Positions 26,224 to 35,051 of a stretch of 64,000 nt of DNA are shown here, one piece after another. The notes below the pieces were generated by a model. That model did not search any database, was not told the DNA's origin, and saw only the letters and a program-made list of their open reading frames with translations. The stretch comes from Legionella_C sp963803545. Lineage in GTDB: Bacteria > Pseudomonadota > Gammaproteobacteria > Legionellales > Legionellaceae. The DNA lies in assembly GCA_963803545.1 (NCBI GenBank), contig CAWDMX010000004.1:930001-994000 (forward strand), given 5' to 3'. The position numbers were made by a program, and so were the translations under genes. Position 1 is the stretch's first letter; every line of letters starts with the position of its first letter.

Positions 26224-26766
26224 TCAAAACCAGGCCTGTTCAATAGTTGCGGTGGTTACATGGCCAAAGCTGTCTTTTTGCAGAATACTCCACTCCGGGT
26301 TACAGCGCTGCAGATGACCAAATAAAACGGTGTTGTTGCTGCACCGGTATTTAACTGGCTCAATCTCCTTAGAAGAAGCAGTGGCTTGGCATTTTATACC
26401 GTTTGCAAGCTCCACGCCCCAGGGATCCGTTTTAGAAATATCCAATGTTTCAAACGCGTAATTATTATGCGCCTTTGCAAACGCCAAAGTGAGCGCGTGC
26501 CTATCCCAAGGGGATTGAAAACATACCGCTTTACCCGAGCCACCACCTTGCTGGACAAAGCAAGGATCGTAGATTGTCGAATTTTGTCGACAGCGCCATG
26601 CATCTTCTCGTTTAATAGTATGAGACTGTTCAACGCAATCACCAGGGCCAATGTATCTCTCAATAACGGACTCATCAAAAGCGTAGGTGATATGCGTTTG
26701 CGAATCCTTAGCAAAAACACCGTGAACCAACACTGTGCTCAAGAGCGTTAATAAACCGTACCGCAT
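26224..26766 (-). CDS. Secreted Cys-containing protein of unknown function
   Basis: 180 residues with a signal peptide (MRYGLLTLLSTVLVHGVFA, cleavage near residue 19). The mature part has eight cysteines spread along it (for example GDCVEQ, WRCRQ, DPCFVQ, AVCFQS, IKCQA, YRCSNN, QRCNPEW), suggesting disulfides and a periplasmic or extracellular location. No family is recognised. It lies 15 nt downstream of kup on the same strand and may be transcribed with it. Confidence 0.72.
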   Translation of the reverse strand: MRYGLLTLLSTVLVHGVFAKDSQTHITYAFDESVIERYIGPGDCVEQSHTIKREDAWRCRQNSTIYDPCFVQQGGGSGKAVCFQSPWDRHALTLAFAKAHNNYAFETLDISKTDPWGVELANGIKCQATASSKEIEPVKYRCSNNTVLFGHLQRCNPEWSILQKDSFGHVTTATIEQAWF

Positions 26767-26781
26767 CGCTGTCTTCCTTAT

Positions 26782-28656
26782 TTATAAGATACAATAAGAA
26801 CCTATCGCCATTGTTTTATTGTACGGCAAATTGTAAAACTCAATATTCAAGTTTGCTGAATAATTCCGCATTAAAAAAGAAAATAATTTTTCTTGCATAT
26901 AAAACGACAAGGATTTTTGATTTCTGGATGCGACAATATTTGGTACCTCAACAATATAACTTGCGGTATAAACATCAATAGAGAACGGTAAGATGTTCTT
27001 TTTTAAAGCACCGTCTAAGGCATCCGGTATTGAAACCTGGTCCATAAATCCGTAGCTCAACGATAAGCTACACACCTTGTCGTTTAAAATTTTTAAAGCG
27101 TAACGTTCGGACTCAACAACATGGGGAATGTTTTTAACGGCGTAATTAACTAATAGGATATTCTCAGGAACAGCCATAGAAAACTTTAAAAAATGTAAAA
27201 AACTTCCTCCACTTTTATCATAAACGTCGGTGATAAAAATTGAGGTAACTCCTTTTAAATGATTAAACGATTTGTAGTTTAGCTGGGTTAAAATTTTAGA
27301 AATCTCTTCTTTTTTTAAATAAAAATTATTACGTAAATATTCAAGCCCCACCGTCCAGGTATACATTATAAAAGCTACGATACAGGCAAAAAATACCGGA
27401 ATCCAACCACCGGTCGTAAACTTATGAGCATTAGCGCCTAAAAAAGCAAAATCAATGGTCAAAAATATTCCAAAAATGAGCACGACCCGTAACCGTGACC
27501 ATTGCCAAACGGTAAGCGCTGTGTAAGCGACCATTGTTGTGATTAGCAGCATGTTAAGATTAACCGCAATTCCGTAAGCGTGAGCAAGATTGCTTGAGCT
27601 TTTAAACCAAAATACCAGAAAAAAAGTTCCGATTAATAATATCGTGTTAACTTGCGGTACGTATATCTGACCCTGATGGTGTTTTGAAGTATGAATAATG
27701 GGAATACGCGGACAAAGTCCCAACAACACGGCTTGTCTTGCCAGTGAAAAAGTTGCCGCGATCACCGCTTGTGAGGCAATAATTGTAGCAATAGCGGCTA
27801 TAAGTACTAGTGGAATGCTGCTCCAACTGGGAGCCATTTTAAAAAACAACCCATTAATAGCTTCAGGATGCTGAATTAAATACGCGCCCTGACCAAAATA
27901 ATTTAAAACTAAGCTTGGAAAAACTACTGCAAACCAACTGTAACGAATAGGACCTTTGCCAAAATGCCCCATATCGGCGTATAAGGCTTCACCACCGGTG
28001 ACTACTAAAAATATTCCGCCTAACAACAAATAGCCGTGCAGTCCGCTATGGCTTAAAAAATGCAGCGCATGATAGGGATTAAGTGCTTTTAAAACGAGAG
28101 GATAGTAAATAATATTATAAACACCCAAAACAGCGAGGGTAATAAACCAGAGCAAAATCAGCGGGCCAAATACTTTCCCAAGAGTGCCACTGCCTTTGGA
28201 CTGGACTACAAAGATAAAAAATAAAATGACGCAGGATAAGGGCAAAACCCAATCATTAAAAGATTCAGAAATAGTACCCAACCCCTCAACGGCGCTTATC
28301 ACCGATATTGCTGGAGTCAACATACCATCACCCAAAATTAATCCCGATCCTAAAATAGCAATGAGGTAAAAAATCTTCTCGTATTTGGTGTTTTTTTGCA
28401 TTAATAAAGCCAGTAAAGCCAGAATACCCCCCTCTCCTTGGTTGTCGGCGCGAAAAATTACCAACAGGTATTTTATGGAGATAACGACGGCTAAGGTCCA
28501 AAAAATTAATGATAAAACGCCCAAGATATCTGCGGTTGTAAAATGAATACTGCCAAGCGTAATTCCAAGCGCATAAAGTGGGCTGGTACCAATATCGCCA
28601 AAAACAACCCCAAGGGCGCCTAAGGTCAACCCATAAGAAAATTTGTTTTTTTTCAT
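26782..28656 (-). CDS. kup: Low-affinity potassium transporter Kup
   Basis: K+ uptake with proton symport at the inner membrane. 624 residues, the family's normal size. About 12 membrane segments in the first ~440 residues with LGALGVVFGDIGTSPLYAL (signature), FRADNQGEGGILALLALL, GDGMLTPAISVISAVEGL and FLVVTGGEALYADMGHFG. A hydrophilic C-terminal domain of ~180 residues follows. The gene reads away from the PAS-GGDEF-EAL gene, with a shared 220-bp intergenic region holding both promoters. Confidence 0.96.
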   Translation of the reverse strand: MKKNKFSYGLTLGALGVVFGDIGTSPLYALGITLGSIHFTTADILGVLSLIFWTLAVVISIKYLLVIFRADNQGEGGILALLALLMQKNTKYEKIFYLIAILGSGLILGDGMLTPAISVISAVEGLGTISESFNDWVLPLSCVILFFIFVVQSKGSGTLGKVFGPLILLWFITLAVLGVYNIIYYPLVLKALNPYHALHFLSHSGLHGYLLLGGIFLVVTGGEALYADMGHFGKGPIRYSWFAVVFPSLVLNYFGQGAYLIQHPEAINGLFFKMAPSWSSIPLVLIAAIATIIASQAVIAATFSLARQAVLLGLCPRIPIIHTSKHHQGQIYVPQVNTILLIGTFFLVFWFKSSSNLAHAYGIAVNLNMLLITTMVAYTALTVWQWSRLRVVLIFGIFLTIDFAFLGANAHKFTTGGWIPVFFACIVAFIMYTWTVGLEYLRNNFYLKKEEISKILTQLNYKSFNHLKGVTSIFITDVYDKSGGSFLHFLKFSMAVPENILLVNYAVKNIPHVVESERYALKILNDKVCSLSLSYGFMDQVSIPDALDGALKKNILPFSIDVYTASYIVEVPNIVASRNQKSLSFYMQEKLFSFLMRNYSANLNIEFYNLPYNKTMAIGSYCIL

Positions 28657-28880
28657 GCCGTCCCCTTTTCTAATCCTCCACTTGTCTGGAGCTTTATTTC
28701 AGTAACAAGGAATTAATCGATTATTAATTTTAAGGCGAATATTCTACTATACTTTCAAGTAATTCAGTTAGATAAATACCTAGCGTCATTAATAGACATC
28801 GTTAAAACATGTGCTTTAATGGCGACCAGGATAAAGTGTGCATAACCCGATTTTTAACGAAGCGTTATCTGAGGTTTTTA

Positions 28881-30647
28881 ATGGCCCAATACGATTTGGT
28901 TCGCTTAGCCACAGCACTTTTAAAACAGAACAGCCGGCTGCAGGGAACTAATCTACAGCTTGAGCAGTCTCAAAAACTATTGCGCGCCACCATGAATTCT
29001 GTAAGCGATGGCCTGCTTGTTGTTGATAGTCATCAAAATATCATTAACTACAATCAGCCTTTTTTAGAACTGTGGGAAATAACCCCTGAAAAGCTCCGCA
29101 ACGGTACTGGTAATGCAGCTCATGTATTTGAGTCTCTTTATTCGCAAATATTCCAACCGGAAAAACTTAAAAATCAATTTAAACAAGTCGCTAAAAAAAC
29201 CAACAACACGCAAACCACCACCCTTAAACTTCTTAATGGAAAAATAATTGAAAGCACCTGCAGACTTTTTAAAATTGACGCTAGGATTCAGGGGAGAGTT
29301 TGGTGCTTTCACGATATAACCGAACAATCATTTTTACAGCAAAAACTAAAATACCAAGCCTTGCATGACCCCTTGACCGGATTACCCAACCGATTATTAT
29401 TGTACGATAGAATGCAACAAGCTATTGTTGCAACCGCCCGTAATAAAACCTATTTTGCGACCTTATTTTTAGATTTAGACGGATTTAAACCCATCAACGA
29501 TACACTGAGCCATCACGTGGGTGATGCGTTGTTAATTCTTGTAGCCGATCGGTTGCGGGCAAGTATTCGTAAGCAAGATACTCTAGCCCGTTTGGGTGGT
29601 GATGAATTTGTCGTAATTATTGATGACCTACCCTTTCACCAAGCGGCAAACACGGTTGCTGAAAAAATTCTGTCGATATTTGAACAGGAGTTTTTAATAA
29701 ACGAAAGAAAACTATTTATAACGGCAAGCATTGGCATTAGTGTGTACCCAAGCAATGGTACAAATTCGGATACCTTACTAAAATACGCCGATATCGCGAT
29801 GTATGAAGCCAAATCGCTTGGTGGTAACCAGCATAAATTTTACACCCATAATTTGAACGAGCGCGGCAAGCAACGGCTGCATTGTGAAAATGAATTAAGA
29901 CAGGCATTGGACAACAACCAATTATTCCTAATGTATCAGCCTCAATGCGATATCACGACGCATAAAATTGTTTCTATGGAAGCTTTTATACGCTGGCAGC
30001 ATCCTCTAAAAGGCTTAATACCTCCGTTAGAATTTATTCCATTGGCTGAGCAAACCGGTTTAATCATTCCAATTGGCGAGTGGGTAATTGATAAGGTCTG
30101 CCAACAAATTAACTATTGGCACACGCAGGGTTTACCCTTTATCAAAATTGCGGTTAATGTTACCAGCCACCAACTTAGACGTTCAAATTTTGCACAAAGA
30201 GTCGCTTTTATCTTGCAAAAAAATAAATTAGACCCGCAGTATTTAGAAGTTGAGATCACTGAAGATTTAATTATCACTCACTTTGATATTTTAAAATCAA
30301 TAAGCGCGCTTAAAAAAATTGGGATCTCTATCGTTATAGATGATTTTAGGATGGGTAAAACAAGTCTTAATTGTCTTAAAAAAACCCATATCGATCGCTT
30401 AAAAATTGACCAGTCTTTTGTTCATAATATTGATAGCTCACACAACGATGAAGTCATTATTAAGGCGATAATCACGATGGCACGAAGCTTAGACTTTCAG
30501 GTGGTGGCTGAGGGTGTTGAAAATCAACAACAAATTAATTTCTTGAAAAATAACAAGTGCAATGATATTCAAGGCTATTATTTTAGCAAACCGTTGCTTC
30601 CCGCAGCCATTGAAAAATTTTTTAAATCCAATCAAGACTCGCTATAA
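28881..30647 (+). CDS. PAS-GGDEF-EAL cyclic-di-GMP turnover protein
   Basis: 588 residues from ATG 28881, preferred because GAGG lies 6 nt upstream; the frame is open to an ATG at 28809. No membrane segment. A short coiled start (LLKQNSRLQGTNLQLEQSQK) leads to a PAS domain (SVSDGLLVVDSHQNIINYN; ~25-145), GGDEF domain with intact RLGGDEFVVIID, and EAL domain. The EAL motif is EAF, but the metal/catalytic Glu, Asn (AVNVTS), Glu (EITE), DD (VIDDF), Lys (LKIDQ), Glu (AEGVE) and Gln (QGYYF) are present. Loop 6 reads DDFRMGKTSL instead of DDFGTGYSSL. Likely bifunctional or regulated by the PAS input. Confidence 0.92.
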   Translation: MAQYDLVRLATALLKQNSRLQGTNLQLEQSQKLLRATMNSVSDGLLVVDSHQNIINYNQPFLELWEITPEKLRNGTGNAAHVFESLYSQIFQPEKLKNQFKQVAKKTNNTQTTTLKLLNGKIIESTCRLFKIDARIQGRVWCFHDITEQSFLQQKLKYQALHDPLTGLPNRLLLYDRMQQAIVATARNKTYFATLFLDLDGFKPINDTLSHHVGDALLILVADRLRASIRKQDTLARLGGDEFVVIIDDLPFHQAANTVAEKILSIFEQEFLINERKLFITASIGISVYPSNGTNSDTLLKYADIAMYEAKSLGGNQHKFYTHNLNERGKQRLHCENELRQALDNNQLFLMYQPQCDITTHKIVSMEAFIRWQHPLKGLIPPLEFIPLAEQTGLIIPIGEWVIDKVCQQINYWHTQGLPFIKIAVNVTSHQLRRSNFAQRVAFILQKNKLDPQYLEVEITEDLIITHFDILKSISALKKIGISIVIDDFRMGKTSLNCLKKTHIDRLKIDQSFVHNIDSSHNDEVIIKAIITMARSLDFQVVAEGVENQQQINFLKNNKCNDIQGYYFSKPLLPAAIEKFFKSNQDSL

Positions 30648-30655
30648 CAGAAGCC

Positions 30656-30910
30656 TTAGGCGTCTTTATCTGTGCCCACATGGGTCTTTAAACAGGGCGT
30701 TATTAATAAAAATAAAACCGCTAAAAACATAGAAGCAATTGTTGCTAAAGTGGCCATTAACTTAATATTCCAAGAAAAAGTAAACAAAGGCAGCGCAATA
30801 CTAAGTAAGGCAACGGCACCACAAAAAGCGCCCACCATCAGTGCAATTTGAGCCGCTCGCAGTAAGCGGTGGTAAGGATCTTTATAACTTATTAACGCTG
30901 AATTATTCAT
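30656..30910 (-). CDS. Small two-segment membrane protein, unknown
   Basis: 84 residues with two hydrophobic helices (AALLS-like ALMVGAFCGAVALLSIALPL and KLMATLATIASMFLAVLFLL) joined by a short loop, and a charged C-terminus HVGTDKDA. Start MNNSALISYKDPYHRLLRAA. It converges on the GGDEF-EAL gene with an 8-bp gap. No family recognised; composition and single clean frame support a real gene. Confidence 0.6.
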   Translation of the reverse strand: MNNSALISYKDPYHRLLRAAQIALMVGAFCGAVALLSIALPLFTFSWNIKLMATLATIASMFLAVLFLLITPCLKTHVGTDKDA

Positions 30911-31094
30911 CTAAACTCGTAATATAATTGCTATTATTGCATTATACTTGATAAAACTTAACGAATTATTAATAAGCTGTATTGCCGTTGCACCACGAAT
31001 TGCCACAAATTACCTGTTGCCGAAGTACCCCCTAAATAAGTATGTAAATTGCATCGTTGCCTCAATATTGCTGTTGCCGAAGCGAGAAGCAAAA

Positions 31095-31974
31095 ATGGGA
31101 GCAATTGGTATGGATTTATATTTAAAAACAAAGCGTTTGCGTTATCGTCGTGGTAATAGGGCGATGAAAAAATGTCTATTGGATGAGTTTTGTGAAACGC
31201 ATGGTTATCACCACAAAGCTGCAGCTGGGTTGCTCAGACAAGCCCCAATTTTCGATCGAAAAACAAAAAACCCAGGAAAAAGAAAACCTATGAACTTGCC
31301 GTATTATTAGAACCACTTAAAAAAATATGGCCTGCAACAGATAAAATCTGTGGTAAGCGCTTACAAAGAGCGCCTCCTTTATGGCTGGCACACTATTAGA
31401 AACATCATGAGCCTGTATTGGAAGCGATATCTAGTCAACTTCTATCAATGCGTGCTGCCTGGAACAAAGGAGCAGCCGGGATTATAGAGGGGATTGAGGA
31501 TATAGAAAGCCATTACCCTTTGCAGTAAAAGGGTTTGATTGTGATAACGATTCAGAGTTTCTCAACGGACATCTTGTTCGTTATTTTACTGAGCGACCAG
31601 AACAACAACGGTCGATTCAATTTACACGCTCAAGACCTCATCCTAGCAATGATAATGCCCATGTAGAGCAAAAAAAATTGGACACACGTACGGTTACCAT
31701 TGCCTTGATAATCCCAAGTTAGTGAAACTTATGAATGATTTATATGCTAATGAACGGCCATTGCGGTTTAATTTTTTTCATCCCTGTATAAAACGTATTG
31801 GTAAAGTACGCATCGAGTCAAGAATTAAGAAAAAATACGACAAAGCCCACGCACCTTATCAACGGTTAATAAAATCAGATTGCCTTGTTTTAGAACAAAA
31901 AATAAAGCTGCAGGATAAATTTATTATATTTAATCTATATTTATTTACAAAAAAACATCCAAAAAAAGCTTAAA
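31095..31974 (+). pseudogene. Decayed integrase-type (DDE) transposase
   Basis: Pieces of one transposase in shifting frames. The start is GNRAMKKCLLDEFCETHGYH with a helix-turn-helix; a frameshift near 31290 leads to ELAVLLEPLKKIWPATDKIC, LQRAPPLWLAHY; then LEAISSQLLSMRA runs straight into AWNKGAAGIIEGIEDIE, showing an internal deletion of the first catalytic Asp region. Next come FAVKGFDCDNDSEFLNGHLV (second Asp), SRPHPSNDNAHVEQK (Glu) and DNPKLVKLMNDLYANE. At least three frameshifts and stops make it inactive. It resembles integrase-core transposases common in gammaproteobacteria. No terminal repeats were found. Confidence 0.82.
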
Positions 31975-32027
31975 TTACTATTTAAGCTAGTGAATGTTCA
32001 ACATACCAAACAGCGAAAGGCTATTTA

Positions 32028-32144
32028 ATGAATAACTGGGAAGAATGCGACAATAAAGCCTGTGGATATGATGGACGAGTCCTTCGGATCACTCTGTGCC
32101 CACACTCACAGGCTTCTCACCCACATACCCACCAGGCTCAATAA
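32028..32144 (+). CDS. Possible 38-residue small protein
   Basis: Starts with ATG after GAAAGG at a 7-nt spacing. The product begins MNNWEECDNKACGYDGRVL and is rich in Cys and His at the end (SHPHTHQAQ). No family is recognised. The coding region also contains GCCTGTG (32058) and CACAGGC (32107), which could pair as a stem. It may be chance; kept because of the good ribosome site and isolated position. Confidence 0.25.
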   Translation: MNNWEECDNKACGYDGRVLRITLCPHSQASHPHTHQAQ

Positions 32145-32419
32145 CAATTATTTTTAATAAAACTTCTCAAAAGCAACACCTATTTTGAGGCAACGACTCA
32201 GTACTTTTTTTGTCCTTCGGCAACACCTTTCATTGAGGCATCAGGCGAATAATACCCTTTATGACGACATAGCTGATGTCGTCATGTAAAAAAGTATAAA
32301 TATCAATTACTTAATAAAAACTCTTATTCTTACCTATGAGCAGATTTCGCTGCGCTAAAAAAATGATAAAAAAAAGACTCAGTAGGAGCCGTTTAAAGCC
32401 TTTTTGAGCCAATCTTAGC
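32145..32419. other. Intergenic, 3' flank of LRR copy
   Basis: No convincing gene. The right half (from ~32330), read on the minus strand, corresponds in layout to the 3' flanks of the LRR genes near 42240 and 43600 (GTTTAAAGC-like sequence after the stop), but it is more diverged. Confidence 0.4.
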
Positions 32420-33058
32420 TTAGTTCTGTGGGTAAGACGGAGATACAATAGCCTCTTCACCCGGCTCATCGTTGCTTTTTTTAGCAAACATACCACTCTG
32501 AACAACAACGCTAACTCTAGCGCCTGACGTCGAATCGCCCTGTATTTTATCATGCTCGATAACACTACGAGCTGACTTCGCTTTACTAAAACAGGGTTTA
32601 GCTAAATCATGTAGATTCTCCGGTAATAGTTCTTTAATCCGTGCAAAGACAATCTCATCATGGGTTTTGATATATATCACCTCTAATTTTACGCAACCGT
32701 CAAATACACGCAAACTAACCGTTTCAATGGAGTCTCCGAGCGTCAGCGAAGCAAGACTTGAGCAACCGTAAAATGCATGGTCACCAACCGTGGTGACGGA
32801 GTTTCCGAATGTCACCGAAGCAAGTTTTGAGCAGTGGTAAAATGCACCGACACCAACCGTTTCAATACCCTCTGACAAAATCACGGCGGTTATACTGTTC
32901 TTGTCATAAGACTTTAATACGTCTAAGCAAACGGTTGTTCCATTCAAAGGAATAGTGATTGTCTCTTGAACGCCAGAGGGTAATGTTCTTTCTACACGAA
33001 TATAACACCCTAAATCACCGGATTTATCTCTATCACCTAACGATTGGTTAACATCCAT
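32420..33058 (-). CDS. BspA-like leucine-rich repeat protein, 2-repeat copy
   Basis: 212 residues, no signal peptide or membrane span. N-terminal conserved head MDVNQSLGDRDKSGDLGCYI and PSGVQETITIPLNGTT, then LRR_5/BspA-type repeats of 23 residues: one degenerate unit (ITAVILSEGIETVGVGAF) plus two clean ones starting CSKLASVTF and CSSLASLTLGDSIETV. The cap is VKLEVIYIKTHDEIVFARIK and a conserved C-terminal tail ends SPSYPQN. Paralogues lie at 34001, 41452 and 42474; this is the most diverged. The promoter (33091-33117) is shared. Likely protein-binding; effector role is inferred only. Confidence 0.85.
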   Translation of the reverse strand: MDVNQSLGDRDKSGDLGCYIRVERTLPSGVQETITIPLNGTTVCLDVLKSYDKNSITAVILSEGIETVGVGAFYHCSKLASVTFGNSVTTVGDHAFYGCSSLASLTLGDSIETVSLRVFDGCVKLEVIYIKTHDEIVFARIKELLPENLHDLAKPCFSKAKSARSVIEHDKIQGDSTSGARVSVVVQSGMFAKKSNDEPGEEAIVSPSYPQN

Positions 33059-33090
33059 CAGTTATCTCATTTATAAAACAAAGTGAGCTA

Positions 33091-33117
33091 ATTGTATGCT
33101 GATTTAAAAATAGTAAA
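33091..33117 (-). promoter_or_regulatory. Sigma70-like promoter of LRR copy
   Basis: Read on the minus strand: TTTACT, 15-bp spacer, TACAAT, followed by the leader AGCTCACTTTGTTTTA shared with the other three LRR copies. The shorter spacer and weaker -10 than in the other copies suggest lower strength. Confidence 0.5.
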
Positions 33118-33126
33118 CCCTTAGGT

Positions 33127-33382
33127 CTAGTGTGTACGTAGACCATATTTTTGATCAACATTAGATCCCACTTCAATAATGTAGATGTCATTAATGGGCT
33201 TTTTATTTAATATCGCTATCAATTCAAGGCATAAAATAGCCTTACCATCAATAAATAGTTTCGCCTCTGTTAAAAATAAGCGCTTTTAATCCTGCTAATT
33301 TTTTACTTCTTCACTATCCAAACAATTTGATAACAAAACCATCTAAAATGTTGTCTGAAAACACGATCTACGTACACACTAG
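33127..33382. mobile_element. 256-bp MITE-like element or IS deletion derivative
   Basis: Perfect 16-bp terminal inverted repeats CTAGTGTGTACGTAGA at 33127-33142 and 33367-33382. Read on the minus strand, the first ~90 bp match 43820-43904 (conserved pieces CAGACAACATTTTA and TAGTGAAGAAGTAAAAA). The rest contains a frame ending NVDQKYGLRTH-stop, with the stop inside the terminal repeat, as expected for the 3' end of a transposase gene. No target duplication seen. The parent element is not in the window. Confidence 0.68.
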
Positions 33383-33940
33383 GCCAATAACGAAGGATTT
33401 GCGTTCGCTGTTAACTGCTCTCTAAAACTGTCGCTGCAGACCGAGGCCTGTAGTCCGTGGTAGCCTTAGGGCTGGATGTTTTTCCGAAAGAAAAATATTA
33501 AGGTCGTACGAAAAGGCATCAGTCATTGTGGAAGGCAAATGATTTGCTCGTCTAGAGAAATTTATTAACGGAGGCAGGACGGCCACGGCTGCCGAAGGCA
33601 TACCTGTCGCGTTGGCGAGTGAATTTTGGGGGCTTGGATGTCCCGAAATTTATAACGAGGTAGCGACACGCTTGGTTAACGAACGATTGACAGAAATTAA
33701 GCTCTTTGGTTTCTGAGTTCTTAGGATAGCGAAAGCTGGCGATTTCATAGGATTTTTTAAATAAAAGGCATGATGGAAGATTACAGATTCTTAATCATTT
33801 GTAAATAGTGGTCTCACCACACTTTGCTAAAGTAAAGACGTTCGCTAAGGCGGCGCCTTAGGCAGTAGGACATCTAACCTAAGGGTAAGAGTTCCCCTTC
33901 GTGGTCGAGAATAGCTGGTCGATAAGCATCGTCGTAAAAG
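33383..33940. other. Non-coding stretch, possibly decayed transposase
   Basis: No intact ORF. Short translated pieces (VALGLDVFPKEKY near 33450-33490 and a frame from ~33595 ending LTEIKLFGF) vaguely recall IS110-type transposase N-termini but are too weak to assign. The last ~60 bp (GGTCGATAAGCATCG...) match the upstream flank of the LRR genes at 41370 and 42390. Confidence 0.3.
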
Positions 33941-33968
33941 TTTACTATTTTTTGAATTAGTCTATAAT
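33941..33968 (+). promoter_or_regulatory. Sigma70-like promoter of truncated LRR copy
   Basis: TTTACT, 16-bp spacer, TATAAT, then AGCTCACTTTGTTTTA leader. Same arrangement as at 41392 and 42413. Confidence 0.6.
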
Positions 33969-34000
33969 TAGCTCACTTTGTTTTAGAAATGAGACAACTA

Positions 34001-34166
34001 ATGGATGCCAACCAATCGTTAGGTGTTAGAGATAAGTCCGGTGATTTAGGGTGTTATATTCGTGTAGAAAGAACATTACCCCCTGGCATTCAAGAGACAA
34101 TCACTATTTCCTTGAATAGAACAACCGTTTACTCAGACGTATTAAAGCCTTATGACAAGAACAATA
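34001..34166 (+). pseudogene. LRR-family gene, 5' fragment cut off at an IS
   Basis: Encodes only the conserved head MDANQSLGVRDKSGDLGCYI, PPGIQETITISLNRTT and VLKPYDKNN; then the left end of the IS5-family element begins and the frame stops at 34180 within it. No LRR repeats remain and the expected 3' part is not found on the other side of the IS (35068 onward is a different gene). The promoter is intact, so a short peptide could still be made. Confidence 0.85.
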
Positions 34167-34186
34167 GATTTCTTGCATAACCATTT

Positions 34187-34607
34187 TTAAAGCTCAAAAT
34201 TATAAATTCCTGCAATCAAATTAAATCTTAAACCAAATCGTTTTCGTCTATTTCGATAACGATCAGCGACGATTTTAAATCGTTTAATCATACCAATTAC
34301 ATTTTCATTCAAAACACGCTCACTCGATAATTCACGATTGTTCTTTTTATCCTCTTTGGTCAGTGGGGTCTTTTTCGTTTTTTTCTTGGGTAATGCTGAA
34401 TTTTGATGTAACTTATGTATTCCTTGGTAGCCGGTGTCTGTAAGACTTCGAATCTCTGGGTGAATATGAACACCTGATTCCTTAAACAACCTAAAATCAT
34501 GCCGCTTACCGTTAGTGAAATTTGTACAAATAACGGTTTTTTTCTTTTTATCTACAATAATTTGTGTCTTTAGCGTGTGTCTCTTCTTTTTCCCTGAATA
34601 AAAATGT
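34187..34607 (-). CDS. IS5-family transposase, C-terminal part (orfB frame)
   Basis: The frame reads YSGKKKRHTLKTQIIVDKKK, NGKRHDFRLFKESG, RSLTDTGYQGIHKLH (second catalytic Asp) and SSERVLNENVIGMIKRFKIV (catalytic Glu), ending GIYNFEL. An ATG inside (34489) gives 100 residues alone, but motif continuity to the upstream frame shows it is normally made as a fusion by -1 frameshifting at 34612-34618. The DDE triad is complete across both frames, so the enzyme may be functional. Confidence 0.82.
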
Positions 34608-35022
34608 TTTTGTTTTTTTTAGGTCGTTCAATGGGCGTTTCAGTCGCATCAATCAGTACAACGTCATATTCAACATCACTTTTTAACAAGGTTTTACGTC
34701 CAGGCAATGAGAATTTTCCATCTTTAATCAGCGTATCTTCAACCCAGCGTATATTACGATAACAAGCACTTTCACTAATCCCATAACTACGCGAAATATG
34801 AAAGTATGTTCTATATTCGCGCAAATACTCCAACGCCATGAGCAACCTATCTTCGATGCCTAATTTATTAGGCTTACCTCCGTGAGATTTTAATAGGGCT
34901 TCCGCTTCTCTCAAAATGCTTGTCATAACATCAAAAGTTGTACGTTTAACTCCTGTGAGCCTACGAAATCCTTCCGCGGGTTCCTCTTTTATTTGTTCGA
35001 ACTTCATCAACTTCCTTGCCAA
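34570..35022 (-). CDS. IS5-family transposase, N-terminal part (orfA frame)
   Basis: 150 residues: helix-turn-helix region GIEDRLLMALEYLREYRTYF, SYGISESACYRNIRWVEDTL, then VVLIDATETPIERPKKNK with the first catalytic Asp. The meaningful part ends at the A-run (34612-34620); beyond it the residues IFIQGKRRDTR are out of frame with the family. Confidence 0.82.
   Translation of the reverse strand: MARKLMKFEQIKEEPAEGFRRLTGVKRTTFDVMTSILREAEALLKSHGGKPNKLGIEDRLLMALEYLREYRTYFHISRSYGISESACYRNIRWVEDTLIKDGKFSLPGRKTLLKSDVEYDVVLIDATETPIERPKKNKNIFIQGKRRDTR
34612..34618 (-). promoter_or_regulatory. -1 ribosomal frameshift site A AAA AAC
   Basis: Codons AAA AAC in the orfA frame preceded by A, within a run of eight A. 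A -1 slip joins orfA to orfB exactly where the transposase homology changes frame. Confidence 0.6.
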
Positions 35023-35051
35023 AAAATAAGAAGTTTAATTAAATGCTGAGG

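Noticed and set aside
26386..26751. 121-residue plus-strand ORF opposite the secreted protein gene
   Set aside because: Antisense shadow of a gene with a clear signal peptide; no start signal of its own.
33383..33720. IS110-type transposase remnant
   Set aside because: A few residues (ALGLDV...) recall the family, but the translated pieces need several frame changes and lack the diagnostic C-terminal motif, so I do not call it.
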